From Sphagnum magellanicum (Eukaryota > Streptophyta > Sphagnopsida > Sphagnales > Sphagnaceae): a stretch of DNA of 64,000 nt. Made by a program: the position numbers and the translations under genes. Numbering within the stretch: position 1 is the stretch's first letter; every line of letters starts with the position of its first letter. This document shows positions 33,504-45,560 of the stretch, piece by piece. Under the pieces are notes generated by a model. It saw only the letters and a program-made list of their open reading frames with translations, made no database searches and was not told the origin of the DNA. The stretch is taken from contig CM038908.1 in the NCBI GenBank assembly GCA_021904315.1, forward strand, positions 36,198,001 to 36,262,000, in the 5' to 3' direction.

Positions 33504-36500
33504 TAAGTAATACAACCACAGCACAACATGGGAGGCTCCGATGCTTCTTTCCTCATGAATGTATCAACCTTATGAATGCACTGACAGCAACAATTTATGC
33601 ACTTGGATTTGGCTCTTTAAGGTGAAAGGGATGCTCCATACAAAACCACTAAAAATGTGAACCCGTGTTTGACAATGGTAATGATTTTTATCATACCCGG
33701 TAAATACGTCAGACCGTGAGGGGCTGTTCGGTGAATCGGTCTCAGTGCTGCCACGGCCTGCTGCTGATTACCTGACGTGAAATGCTCTGCGAATGTGACC
33801 TCCGCCTTCCCCATAAGTTGACTTATCTGCCATATCCAAGCAAATTGTACACTTTCAGAAGTCCACATTTTTTCCAGTTCATATATCATACAGGTTTCAA
33901 ATGTTCTTCCTAGCTGTCGACCAATTCAGACCAGTCCTTCCATCAGCTGTCTCAATAGTTGCAGAATTGACCTTGCAGATCAGGAACAAGAGTCGTCAAC
34001 CTTCTCGGAGGAATTGATGTCAGCACGATCCACATGATGCATACAGCTTTGAGCTATAAACAAACCGGTGACCTGCACCAACCCCCAGCAACCGTCATAT
34101 GAAAAGAGCACCCGACCACTCCAAAGTAGTTGAAACACTCGTAACCGAGAAACGAATCTAATTGCAACTATCGTGAGCAAAAGTTGTGAAAAATGCATCG
34201 TCCATTCCGAGAAACTCATCCTCCCAGGCTTGCAGCACAAGAAGAAAACTCCGAGAAAGACGAGCCGTCGGCTAAAATGTAGACACGGTGCATGCTCCGA
34301 ATACTCAAAATCTATCTCTGTTCGTGTTGCCAAAGCAAGGTGTCCAGAACTTTGGTCTAAGTGGGAGGAGGATAAACGGTGACTTTCCGAAACTGTTGTG
34401 CTTGGAATAGGATCATGATATCCAAGATATGAGATCAACAAGGCTGGAAGAAGTCAAACAACCCTCTCATATTTCTGTAATATTTTTGCAAAAGCAGCCA
34501 TGTTCAAGGAGCTGCCACAATATCCCCGCAATGATTGTCAGGGTTCTGGTCTCGGTTCATTCACAAGGGAGATGCACGTTAGGATGGCAGGATGAGCGAT
34601 CTCCTAGAAAGAGTGTAAGCAGGAGAGAAACAAGGAGTTAACAGCCAGTCGAGATGCATGCCTCCAGACACACGCAACAATCAAGTGAAGTAAATTTGAT
34701 TGCAGCAACAACTGGAAGTGACAATGGCCCAAAGAGTAGATCGCAACATATCAGGTCAGCATAAAAACAAAGATAGGACAAAGAAAACACGTGAACATCC
34801 GCTGGACAGGTCAGAGCACCGAAGAACTGTGAAATAGAAGAAGAAAATGACAAGCGGCTACAAATAGGAAGAGAAAAGATGAGAGTACCCAAGGCCAGAG
34901 TCTCGAGCACTTTGAGCCTCAAAGGTAGAAAATGTATGAAACCTGAAGCTCTTCAGCATACCAAGCCCTCGGTAGAAGTCGAGGAATGCCACCCGCAGCA
35001 TGTCTGCAGCACTTTGAACCTTCTTTTGGCGGAAGGCAAACGTCTTCTTGTCCTATACAGTCGGTCATCAATCTTTTTGACTGACAAAAACATCCTCCCA
35101 TAGCATCTCCGAGATCGCTGAGATCATTGCCACAGGGGCAGACCGAGGTATGCTCCATCTAATTTGGGATCCATACATAGAAGCTCTCGTGAGTGAGGAG
35201 AGTCCCTGCAGCAACTTCCGAAGGAATCAAACCTGCATCGGATCCAAAAGCAAGCTCCCAGGAATCCACGGTTCTTCTCCTCCAAGGCACACCGGTTACA
35301 GATGTTGCTGCAAGGGTTGCCTTCGCTATTGAATCAATCGGCTCATCATTCCTATCAAGGTAACCTGACTCCGGCATGCTTGCACAGAAGTTCCCTACAT
35401 CTGTACAATATGAGAGACGAGGTCAAAGTATGCTGGATTTATGAGGAGAATGTCTTAAAAGCTTATATGTGCCGTGCAATTTCCAGATCAGGGCGCTGTA
35501 CCCAAAGAAGTTGTACTCAGACATCCTCGTAAAATTAATTTCGATGCTACTAATTCATTCAGAACGTTGCATCACCAGGCACCGAAGCACTCCCGTGCAA
35601 CGTGAAAAGGGAGAGAGCATTCACCACAATCATCGAGTACCACACTTCAGCCTGCAACGGTAGATTCTCAAGCACCCGGTCCAGGCTCCGTAGCACCCAC
35701 CGAGTTCGCCGTACGATCACCACTACACGGGGAACCAACATCAGGAGCAGCCTAGAAAAAATTAGACTCACGGTATCCTTCCAGATACATCGTGAAACCT
35801 CGGACCGCACAAGGACACGCAAAAATGTACTCCTTCACATGGACATTTGCAGCGGAGGGACCGCAAACCTCTGGTGCATCACACCAACAGAGCCCAAAAG
35901 AAAAAACCGGCGAGCACTTTATGAACGCCCTCCTTCTACACGAAGCTCTTAAACATGATCTACATCTCTCCATATTATCGACCCAGGATCGCTCAGATAT
36001 TGCATGCCGGTGAGGGTTTGCAGGTTTCGAGAATCTGGCAGTCCGATGCATCAAAAGTATAACGCCAAGTCTACAGACGCGCGACAAAATTATGTTCGAG
36101 AATTGGCATCTGCGACCATCGACGGTTGCAATCCGGTCACGCATTCTCTGGATGGTGGAATTCACGTCCACAACTGATTGACATTTGAATAAAGATCAGA
36201 GGCTCGGAAGACTTAATATTGGATCCGAATTTATTCTCTTCGTGATGTAGCAGCCTGTTAGCATCCGACAGCTCCTAAAGGTCTTCAGAATATTGTTAAT
36301 GTTGCGAAAGTGAGCATCGAACCAGGTGCTGAGAGGATGTAACAAATTCCAAAGGACACTCGGTGAGTTTATTGCATTTCACTGGGTGTAAGTTCACTGT
36401 ATGGAGCACCCGTATCGGCTGCAGATTTGAGAGCAAGAGCTGCTCCAGTCCTTGCAGGTACGGCAGCCGAGGGGACCGCACACATCGAAGGAGTAAGTCA

Positions 36501-36640
36501 TGTTGACCGGGGCTACGAGAAACGAAATCACAAGTTGCATCTTCTGGGTGCATCAATTCAGAGATTGCCATGCCTACCATCCGACCGGACAATGTAGTGC
36601 TCTCACCTGGAACGAGAACTTTGATTCATTGCCGGCTCTT
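33504..36640. other. Gene-like but unassigned region
   Basis: Composition is close to the LRR remnant and unlike the AT-rich flanks, with several open stretches of 70-150 codons on both strands (for example 33980-34441, 35752-36171 and 36296-36592, all minus). The minus frame at 36296-36592 reads like weak leucine-rich repeats (YLQGLEQLLLSNLQ). A plus frame at about 35205-35364 ends at a plausible donor (SIGSSFLSR then GTAACC). None gives a confident family. It may be further decayed exons and introns of receptor genes. Confidence 0.3.
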
Positions 36641-37884
36641 TCCCAGCTGGGTAAAATGTGAACGTTTATGTGAGTCACTCCCTGAGAACGTCCAATTTCA
36701 ATAGAAAATGACGTGTTGAAGTCAATTTTAATCTTTTTGAATGAATGGGCTCCTTAGTAGTTACTAGTAAAAAAAGAATTCAAGGACAAAAATATAAGTT
36801 ACATGGAGTAACGTGGAGGGGATATAGGTTGCTTAGGAATATTAAAGGTAATATAGGTGAGTCGTTAATTGATACATAGTAAGAGGAATTCAATAAGAAA
36901 TTTGAGCTTTTAATTAAGAATAATAATTAAGGACTCACGAATCATACTCAATATATTACTTCATGTTTGTACTTGACATTCTTCATTTTTTTTCAAACAA
37001 TGTCATCGTGCATTTATCACATTATTTTGGAATTCAAAAAAAATAGAAGGTGAAAGCATAATCAATGGGACTAAATAGCGTATTTTTGTGGATGGAACGA
37101 AAACTAGCACAAATTGTATCATTGAATCGTGAAACATATAATTCGATCGGGTTAAAATATTGAAATGAATAGGATTCTTTATTCTACGTAATAACCGGAG
37201 GATGCAGTGTAGGGGGGATTGATTTGTCAAAGAACCAAAGTCCGTGTTTATGAAAAAAAAGGGTCAAATTTTGGAAATTGCACTAGTTTACATCGATTTG
37301 CTCCACATGTTTCGATATCATTGATGGCACACGTAGAATTTATATTTTTTTAAAGCAAGTAAACAAAAAAAATCATAAAATATTTTTTCATCGAATTTGA
37401 TATGGACTTATGAAAAAATGGTCATTATTAGGTTATTTAAAAGCCCATAAATATAGTTTTTAGATTGAATTCATTATTTATTTGACTGGCACATTTCTTT
37501 GATATGATATTTTAGTAATTGCAAGTCCCTAACACAGAGCCCATCAGTTAACGGAGCACAGCAAAGTCCACATAGAAATGGTAATGAGAAGCGCAATCCA
37601 TAAGTTTTGATTTGAAAAGCTGATGACTTTTACGATTTTTACAAATTGATAAAACGATTTTGTGCATGAGGTAGATATTCAAGTTAAGATGTTTAAACAA
37701 AGTCCATTTGAATAAATTTTGAAATCTATAAAGGGACGTGGGCATGGCAACGGCAATCACAAGGTAGAATGGGTGGGCGCGACACCCAAAGGGGTCCACG
37801 GAAGCATGTAGGAACCCGGATGTTTTAGAAAATATATATTTAAATATGCAATGAAATAAACGATTATGAAATGCAAATAAATTG
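36641..37884. other. AT-rich intergenic, nothing recognised
   Basis: No gene or clear repeat. The minus-strand 232-codon frame that enters from 38246 comes from the purine-rich and satellite sequence and is not treated as a gene. Confidence 0.5.
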
Positions 37885-38060
37885 AAATTTAGATTTGAAA
37901 AAAAGGTGCGAAAAAGGGCAAGGAAAGGGGTAAGACAAAAGGAGGCAGAAGGAGAGGCAAAAGGGGATAAGGAAGGGAGAAAAAGAAGAAAGAGGAGGAG
38001 GGAAAAGTGCGCGAGAGAGGGGGGGGGACGAGGGAGAAAAGGCACGAGGAAAGGCGAAAA
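37885..38060. repeat. Purine-rich tract
   Basis: Almost uninterrupted A/G on the plus strand (AAAAAGGGCAAGGAAAGGGG style, including a run of G). It leads directly into the GTAAAGCG satellite. Mirror-like purine tracts of this sort can adopt triplex structure, but that is inference. Confidence 0.75.
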
Positions 38061-39711
38061 TGAAAAGAATGATAATTTGGGCAAATGGGAGTTGAGGCGG
38101 GGTTTAGCGGGAGTGAAAGCGCGGTAAAGGGAGGCGAAGCAGGGATTATGTAGTTGAGGTAGGGTAAAGCCCAAGTTACAAAGTGCGAGGAAGCCGAGTA
38201 ATGGGAGTTTAAGCGGGTTAAAGCGTGGTAATTTGGGTGAAGGCAAGTTGAGGCGGGGTAAAGGGGGAGTTAAAGTGCAATAATTGGAGCGAAAGGGAGT
38301 TGACGCAGGGTAAAGTGCGAATTAAAGCGTGATAAAGCAGCGTAATGGGAGTTGAAGCGCGATAAAGTGGGAGTGAAAGCGGAGTAAAGCAGGGCGAAGC
38401 AAGGTTTAAGGAGTTGAGGCAGGGTAAATCGGAAGTGAAAGCATAACGAAGCAGGGTAATGGGAATTTAGGCGGGTTAAAGCGGGAGTTAAAGCGCGTTA
38501 ATTTGGGCGAACGGGAGTTGAGGCGAGGTAGAGGGGGAGTTAAAGTGCGGTAATTCGAGCAAATGGGAGTTGAAACAGAGTAAAGCGACGATTAAAGCAC
38601 GGTGAAACAACATAATGGGAGTGGAAGTGGCGTAAAACAAGGGTTAAAATGCGATAAGGCGACGTAAAGGGAGTTGAAGTGCAATAAAACGGGAGCGAAA
38701 GCGTGGTAAAGTGGGGCGAAACAGGGTTTAGGGAGTGGAGGAAACGTAAAGCGTGAGTGAAAGCGCAGCGAACGGGGTAACGGAAATTTAGGCGGATGAA
38801 AGCGGGGTAATTTTGGCGAACGGGAGTTGAGGCGGGGTAAAGGGGGAGTGAAAGTGCAGTAATTCGGGTAAACGGGAGTTGAAACAAGGTAAAGCGGGCG
38901 TTAAAGCAATGTAACGGGAGTGGAAACGGGGTAAAACAAGGGTTAAACCGCGGTAAAGCGACGTAAAGGGAGTAGCAGTGCGATAAAGGAGGAGGGAAAG
39001 CGCGGTAAAGCGAGGCGAAGCAGGGTTTAAAGAGTGGAGGCAGGGTAAAACGGCAATGAAAGCGCGACAAAGCAAGGTAAGGGGAATTTAAGCGGGTTAC
39101 AGCGGAAGTTAAAGCGCAGTAATTTGGGCGAACGGGAGTGGAGGCGGGGTAAAAGGGGAGTTAAAGTGCGGTAATTCAGGCAAACAAGAGTGGAAACAAG
39201 GTAAAACTGCAGTTGAAGTGGGGTAAAACGGGGTAACGTAGGAGTTTAGGCGGGATAAAGCGAGAGTGGAAGCGGGGTAAAGCGGTAATAAAATTAGGGT
39301 AAAGCGTAGTGACGCGGGGTAAAGTGGGGTGAAGCGGCAGTTAAGGCAGAGTAAAGGGAGGTAAAGCGCGGGGAAGTGGGGTAAAGTGGCGTGAAGGGAG
39401 GTAAAGCGGGAGTCAAAGGAAGTAAAGCGATAGTTAAGAAAGAGTTAAAGAAAGAGTTAAAGAGGGGTACAATGGAGCGACGCGAGGTAAAGAGGCGTAA
39501 AAGGGGAGTTAAAGTGGGGTAGAGTGGGGTAAAGCGGTAGTTAAAGCGGCGTAAAATGGGGTAAAGTGGGAGTTAAAGCGCGATAAAGCGAAAGTTAAAG
39601 CGAGATAAAGCGGGAGTTGAAGCGCGATAAAGCGAAAGTTGAAGTGGGATAAAGCGGGAGTTGAAGCGGGCAAAGCAAAAGTTAAAGAACGACACAACGA
39701 AGTGACGCGAG
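38061..39711. repeat. GTAAAGCG/AGTTAAAGCG satellite with about 310-bp higher-order units
   Basis: The whole block is built from short variants of GGGGTAAAGCGGGAGTTAAAG. Above that there is a longer period. The landmark TAATTT(T)GG(G)CG...GGGAGTTGAGGCG...AAAGTGC occurs at 38229, 38499, 38808 and 39120 (spacings 270, 309 and 312), followed each time by similar sub-blocks. Two long minus-strand open frames (232 and 176 codons, Phe/Pro/Leu-rich) are by-products of the repeat. The array ends at TTTAGGG telomere-like repeats. Confidence 0.9.
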
Positions 39712-39779
39712 GTTTAGGGTTTAGGGTTAGGCTTTAGGCTTTAGGCTTTAGGGTTTTAGGGGTTTAGGGTTTAGGGTTA
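39712..39779 (+). repeat. Interstitial telomere-like TTTAGGG array
   Basis: About nine units of GTTTAGG and close variants (GGCTTTA, GGGTTTTA) follow directly after the satellite. The plant-type repeat is degenerate, so it is not a functional chromosome end. Direct contact with a satellite suggests an old subtelomeric or healed-break junction. Confidence 0.85.
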
Positions 39780-40378
39780 CATGGGTGTTCCCACCAAAAT
39801 TGGGTTTTTTTTTTGGGGTTTTGATGTGACCTTACCCCCCATTTTCAAGTGTTCTGAAGCCAATGGTGTAGTAATATTTCCCTAATCTATCATCATTTGA
39901 AAGATATGGGGGGTATGAAATTTCAGGGGGGGCTGGATAGATGAGGGCATGAAGGGTTAATTATTAAACAATTTGAAACTTTCAAGGTAACCTACCCCCC
40001 CATTTTAAAGTGTTTTGAAGTTAATGGTGAAGTTAGTTTTGGCAAAATGTGTAGGGTTGGCAAGATATAGAAAATTTGGGGTTTTTGGGTTACATGGGCA
40101 TTTTGACCTAATTTTGGTTTTTTTTTAGGGATTTGGAGGTGATGTACCCCCCCATTTTCAAGTGTTTTAAACAAGATGGTGCAAAAAAATTTCCCTAGTT
40201 TATCACCATTTGGAAGATATAGGGGGGTTTGAGTTTTGGAGTTCCTGGTTGATTTTTCCTGTATGTGCACAGAATTTCAAGGTTTCCAGGGCTTGCCCCT
40301 TTATTTTGAAAGGTTGTGATGTTGATGTTGGCGTTTTTGTAAAACTAGTACACCACGTCATCACATTGTGTATTCTAC
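39780..40378. repeat. Three about 155-bp direct repeats
   Basis: The phrase TACCCCCC(C)ATTTT(C/A)AAGTGTT occurs at about 39832, 39995 and 40145. Each occurrence is followed by a GATGG/AATGGTG word and a GATATGGGG or GATATAGGGG word. TTACATGGG(T/C) precedes two of the units. There is no coding potential. Confidence 0.7.
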
Positions 40379-41214
40379 CCTATACATATGATCTGGCCAC
40401 TACGCCCGCAGGGACGGGGGCTGGGGGCTGTTTGACCACCAAAAAAGGTGCGTAGGGAAGGGCTGTTTTCGCGTAGTGGGGGGCTGTTTTTGTTGACTTT
40501 TTTCACTTTTTGTTACTTTTTGTTACTTTTTTTACTACTCATAACTTTTATAAGTTACTTTTTACTGCTGAAACAGAGGTAAGGTTTTTTACTGTTTGTA
40601 ACTTTCATAAATTATTTTTTATTGTTGAGAAGGGCCAGGGTTTATAGGGTTTTCATTGTGTGAGGGGGGGGGGGACTTAAAAGCGTGCAGGTTGATTTTT
40701 TTCCTTCTATTTTTTTTACTGTCGAGGGGGAGGGGGGTGGAGGTTAACGTTTTTTTTCCCCTAGATATATGAAAAGGTGGAAGGAGGAGGGGGGGGGAAG
40801 GGGTACATTTAGGGTTTCTAGAAATGTTTTTTTCATTGTGAAGTGGCTAGGGAGGGGTTCACCAGGGGTTATATTTTTTTTACAAATTCATCATGGGATG
40901 GGGGAAAAGGTGCAGGTTGATTTTTTTTTTCTTTTTTTGACTGTTGAGGGGGAGGGGGGTGGAGGTTAATATTTTTTTTTTCTTTCATTTGACATGTGGA
41001 AGGAGGAAGGGAAAGGGATGATTTTTTTTTTTAAATTTTATTTTTTCATTGTGGAGTGGCTAGGGACAGGGGGGAACATGAAAGGGGTTTTTTTTTTATA
41101 TGTTGAAGGGGGATGGGAGGGAGTTTTTTTTCTATGTTCAAAAGGGATGAGAGGGGTTTTTTTTTTTTACAAGTTCATAGGGGTTAAGGTTGGTTTAATT
41201 AATTAAATCCGAGC
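40379..41214 (+). repeat. Composite T-rich/G-rich repeat, copy 3
   Basis: Head CCTATACATATGATCTGG with CCACTACGC matched downstream by GCGTAGTGG. A T-rich body and several GAGGGGGAGGGGGGTGGAGG blocks follow, then an ATGTTGAAGGGGGATGGGAGG tail. Same layout as the other copies. Confidence 0.85.
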
Positions 41215-42078
41215 TAAAATAAAATAAACTTAATTAAGTAGGTAGTTGATTTTCATGTAATTGATCATAAAAATATAATTCTCCATAGATGAATGAAATG
41301 TGACCATGTCATATGAAACGTTTTTTTAAATGAATTTTTAAAAATATCTAAAATGAGTTGCACATGGGTAATGTCATGTCACGCGGAGCCCAAGTCAGGT
41401 ATTGACCCTCGGAAAAAAACACCAAAAAAAACTTCAGGCAGCAAGTAAATAAGTAATTGTTTTTGGGTTGAAAAATAAAGGGTTGTTTAGGGCAGCTGAC
41501 AAGAATTAAGCCCATTACTTAAGCAAGTTAATAAGTAATTGTTTTAGTTTTGAGTTAAAAATAAAGGGTTGTTTCGAGCAAATGACAAGAATTAAAAGAT
41601 TACTTCAGCAAGTTAATAAGTATGGTCGTGATAAAGAATAATTTCTTCGGGCAGAAAAAAAAAATTCAACTTTGGGTTAGTAAAATTTTGGAAAGGGGGG
41701 GCAAATTATTAAAATAAGTTGACCCCATCCAAAACAGTTGGCTGTTGGCCCCCAAAAAACTCATTTGGGCAGTGAATCAAATACTTTTTAGCAATTCTTT
41801 ACGCAGAAAATTAAATATTTTGGAGGAAACCAAAAAATTAGGCAACAAATCAAATCATTTTGAGCAGATATTGGGTAGAATTTATTTTTCTTTCGAGCTA
41901 TTATCGGGGCGGTGAATAATACACCGGTGAACAAAAAATTTGGGAAGCGAATAATTTCTTTTTAGCAGAAAAATGGGCAGAAATAGAAATACTTTTTGAG
42001 CTTTGAGGCCGGGGAAAAAAAAAGGTGGGGGCAGTTGTGGTAGGGGCATATGAAAACAACACTAATCAAACACTTCTT
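41215..42078. other. AT-rich intergenic, nothing recognised
   Basis: Contains a partial duplication (AAGCAAGTTAATAAGTAATTG and AATAAAGGGTTGTTT recur at about 41440-41620). No gene. Confidence 0.5.
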
Positions 42079-42746
42079 CGGAGGGGAACCATACAAACGG
42101 TGAGAAATTTAAGGTGACGGGTTCATGAGGTTCCATTTTTTAAGAATCGAAGGTGAACACCTCCTGCACACTAATTGGCCCTTACAGACCGCGAATGGTC
42201 TGCAATGCCATACAGCCCACGCCAATTGGCCCTCACAGACCGCGATCATCACTGTTCAAGCGGTCTGTAATGCCATACAGCCGGTCAGGAGGTGTGCATC
42301 CGCGATAACTAAAAAGCATGCCACCCAAAACCCAGAAAGGGACACATTAAAAAGGGGAGAGTTGGATGATGAAGCAAGCCCGACCTTCCGTCAAGAACAC
42401 AGGGTTGACAAATACGGAGGGGAACCATACAAACGGCAAGAAATTTAAGACGACGGGTTCGTGAGGTTTCATTTTTTAAGAATCGAAGGTGAACACCTCC
42501 TGCACGCTAATTGGCCCTTACAGACCGCGAACGGTCTGCAATGCCATACAGCCCATGCCAATTGGCCCTCACAGACCGCGATCATCACTGATCAAGCGGT
42601 CTGTAATGCCATACAACCGGTCAGTAGGTGTGCATCCGCGATAAATAAAAAACATGCCACACTTTGCCGAAAAGGACACTAAAAAGGGGAGAGTTGGATG
42701 ATCAAGCAAACCTGACCTTCCCTCAAGAACACAAGGTTGACAAATA
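42079..42746. repeat. 336/332-bp tandem duplication with a branched inverted-repeat core
   Basis: CGGAGG starts the units at 42079, 42415 and 42747. In each unit CACCTCCTG (42158-42166 in copy 1) pairs with CAGGAGGTG (42286-42294). Inside lie two hairpins: CAGACCG-CGAA-TGGTCTG (42185-42202) and ACAGACCGC...GCGGTCTGT (42235-42268). Both are followed by AATGCCATACAGCC. In copy 2 the first hairpin reads CAGACCG-CGAA-CGGTCTG, so the one difference keeps pairing. The short frames are repeat by-products. Confidence 0.85.
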
Positions 42747-43354
42747 CGGAGGTCACATACCAAGCACTGCCGGAGAAGCTTTGAGATCATCAAATGCCCA
42801 ACCCTACTTCTCCTCACGGGTTCGAATGGGTCCTTGGACAACAGAGGAGGAAGAAGAAGAGCAGGCCAGATTCACTCTTATAATAATACTTCAGTGTAGC
42901 TTCACCTCAGTTTCTGTTTTCACATAATCCTGGTGAGGCCACCTTCACCAGCGTCGCCAAAGACTTTCAACAAAGTTATAGGTAGTACTGAAGAAGTCCC
43001 CAAAAGAAGGAGGGCAGAAACAACTCACATTGCCCTTTTGGCTCTGCAGTAGATTCCACAATTGGCAATGCCAATTGCTCACAGTAGAAGTAACCACAAC
43101 CTGTCTGGAAATTGTGTTTCAAACTAACTTCACCAGACTCTGTGCATAAGATTCAACAGGGAAACCCAAGTTAGTATTCATTTCAACAAAGACTCCATAC
43201 TATTTTGGAGCTAAAAGGACTTGAAGAAGCAAACAAGACAGGGTTTAGAGTTTAACTTCAGGCTCAGCATCTAAGGATTCCAACACAGAACCCATGAGAG
43301 CATATACCTGAGCGGCAAGAGAGCTAGATGCAGTTCAAGAGCAACGAGACCACC
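42747..43354. other. Intergenic, nothing recognised
   Basis: Mixed composition, no motif-bearing frame. Ends at the head of composite repeat copy 4. Confidence 0.4.
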
Positions 43355-43952
43355 CCTATACATATGATCTGGGCATTACGCCCGTAAGGTCGCAGGCTGG
43401 AGGCTATTTGACCAGCAAAAACATACTATAATGCCAGGCTGTTTGAGCGTAATGCCAGGCTTTTTTTTTTTGACTTTTTTCACTTTTTGTTACTTTTTTT
43501 ACTGCTCGTAACTTTTATAAGTTACTTTTTATTGCTGAAACAAGGGTAAGGTTTGTTACTTTTTTACTGTTTGTAACTTTCATAAATTACTTTTTACTGT
43601 TGAGAAGGGCTAGGGTTTATGGGGTTTTCATTGTGCAAGGGGGGGGAACTTAAAAGCGTGCAGGTTGATTTTTTTCCTTCTATTTTTTTTACTGTCGAGG
43701 GTTTAGGGGGGTGGAAGTTAACGTTTTTTTTTCCCTAGATATATGAAGAGGTGGAAGGAGGAGGGGGGAAAGGGGTACATTTAGGGTTTTTAGAAATATT
43801 TTTTTCATTGTGGAGTGGCTAGGGAGGGGTTCACTAGGGGTTATTTTTTTTTACAAATTCATTATGGGACGGGGGAAAGGGTGCAAGTTTTTTTTTTAAT
43901 TTTTTTTTGTACTGTTGAGGGGGAGGGGGGTGGAGGTTAATGTTTTTTTTTG
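43355..43952 (+). repeat. Composite T-rich/G-rich repeat, copy 4 (variant head)
   Basis: The head reads GGCATTACGCCCG (from 43372) instead of CCACTACG. The downstream words change with it to CTATAATGCC and GCGTAATGCC (43448-43456), so pairing is retained. The body and G-rich tail are as in the other copies. Confidence 0.85.
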
Positions 43953-44070
43953 CCTATACATATGATCTAGCCACTACGCCCGTAAGGACGCAGGCTGGAG
44001 GCTGTTTGACCACAAAAAAGGGGGCGTAGTGGCAGGCTGTTCTCCCGTAGTGGCAGGCTTTTTTTGTTGA
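43953..44070 (+). repeat. Composite repeat head only, copy 5
   Basis: A 118-bp head with CCACTACGCCC (43971-43981) exactly complementary to GGGCGTAGTGG (44022-44032). It is cut off at GTTGA and immediately followed by the next head, so heads can be stacked in tandem. Confidence 0.85.
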
Positions 44071-45560
44071 CCTATACATATGATCTGCGCACTACGCTCG
44101 CAGTGCGCGGGGCTGGGGGCTGTTTGACCACCAAAAAGGGAGCGTGGTGCGGGGCTGTTTTAGCGCGGTGCGGGGCTTTTTTTGTTGACCTTTTTCACTT
44201 TTTGTTACTTTTTGTTACTTTTTTTACTGCTCGTAAATTTTATAAATTACTTTTTACTGCTAAAACAGGGGTAAAGTTTGTTACTTTTTGTTACTTTTTT
44301 TACTGTTTGTAACTTTCTTAAATTACTTTTTACTGTTGAGAAGGGCCAAGGTCTATATTGTATTCATTGTGCGAGGGGGGAAGGGGTGCACCTTGATTTT
44401 TTTTTTTTTTTTTTTTCTATTGAGGGGGAGGGGGGGGGTGGAGGTTAATGTTTTTTTTTCCCCTAGATATATGAAAAGGTGAAAGGAGGAGGGGGGAAAG
44501 GGGTACATTTTTATTTTGGAAATGTTTTTTTTCGTTGTGGAGAGGCTAGGGAGGGGAAGGGGTAATTTAGGGTTCCAAAATCATTATGGGACGGAGGAAA
44601 GGGTTTAGGGTTTAAAAGTGCATGTTAATTTTCTTTTTTCTTTTTTTTACTGTTGAGGGGGAGGGGGGTGGAGGTAAATTTTTTTTTGGCCTTCATTTGA
44701 CATGTGGAAGGAGGAAGGGAAAGGGATGATTTTAATTTTTTTTTTTTTTTTCATCATGGAGTGGCTAGGGACAGGGGGTCAAGGGCTTTTTTTTTAATAT
44801 GTTAAAGGGGGATGGGAGGGAGTTTTTTTTTTTCTATGTTGAAAAGGGATGAAAGGGTTTTTTTTTTTTTACAAGTTCATAAGGGGGGGGGGGGGTTAGG
44901 GTTGGTTTAATTAATTAAATCTAAGCTAAAATAATATAAACTTAATTAAACTAAGCTAAACTTTGATATCCAATACGTGGCAATGTACATGTTACTTTTT
45001 TTATTGCTTGTAACTTTCATAAATTACTTTTTACTATTGAGAAGGGCGAGAGGAATTGTTTTATTAGTTATATTCATTGTTCAGGGGGAAGGGGTGTGTC
45101 TTGATTTATTTATTTTTTAATTCTTTTACTGTTGAGGGGGAGGGGGGGGGGTTCAAGTTTATGTTTTATTTTTCTCCTTCATTTGACATGTGGAAGGAGG
45201 AAGGGAAAGGCCCATGTTTTTTTTCGAATTTTTTTTTTTCATTGTTGAGTGGGTAGGAGGGTCAGGATTTTTTTCAAAAAAATATGTTGAAGGGGGATGG
45301 GAGGGGGGGGGGTTTATTTTATTTTTAAATCTTTTTTTAGGGTGTTGAATGGTTAAGGAAGGGGAGGGGGTTGATTTTTTTTTACAAATTCATAATGGGA
45401 GAAGGGGGGGCCAGTGGTTAAAAGTAGCCATTTTCAAAATACTAACCACTCATGGGCCTTGATTTTTTTATTTTTTTATTTTTCCCACCAAATGTCATCA
45501 TTACCATATACCTAATAGGCCGTGAAGTCCTCTTAGATGGGCATTTTCCCCCCTTGTTTC
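44071..45560 (+). repeat. Composite T-rich/G-rich repeat, copy 6
   Basis: The head has GCGCACTACGCTCGCAGTGCGC, with downstream GAGCGTGGTGC and GCGCGGTGC. A long body of T-rich and GGGGGAGGGGGG blocks follows, extending to the GTGAAGTCCTCTTAGA tail that also ends copy 1 (near 23820). Poly-T and poly-G runs exceed 12 bases in places. Confidence 0.8.

Noticed and set aside
37548..39070. Long minus-strand open frames of 232 and 176 codons
   Set aside because: They lie in the purine-rich tract and GTAAAGCG satellite. The peptides are Phe/Pro/Leu repeats produced by the repeat unit, with no domain.
42820..42845. tRNA-like GGGTTCGAATGGG box
   Set aside because: No matching A box or cloverleaf arms upstream.
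42125..42927. Repeated open frames of 70-110 codons
   Set aside because: They follow the 336-bp tandem duplication and cover its inverted-repeat core.
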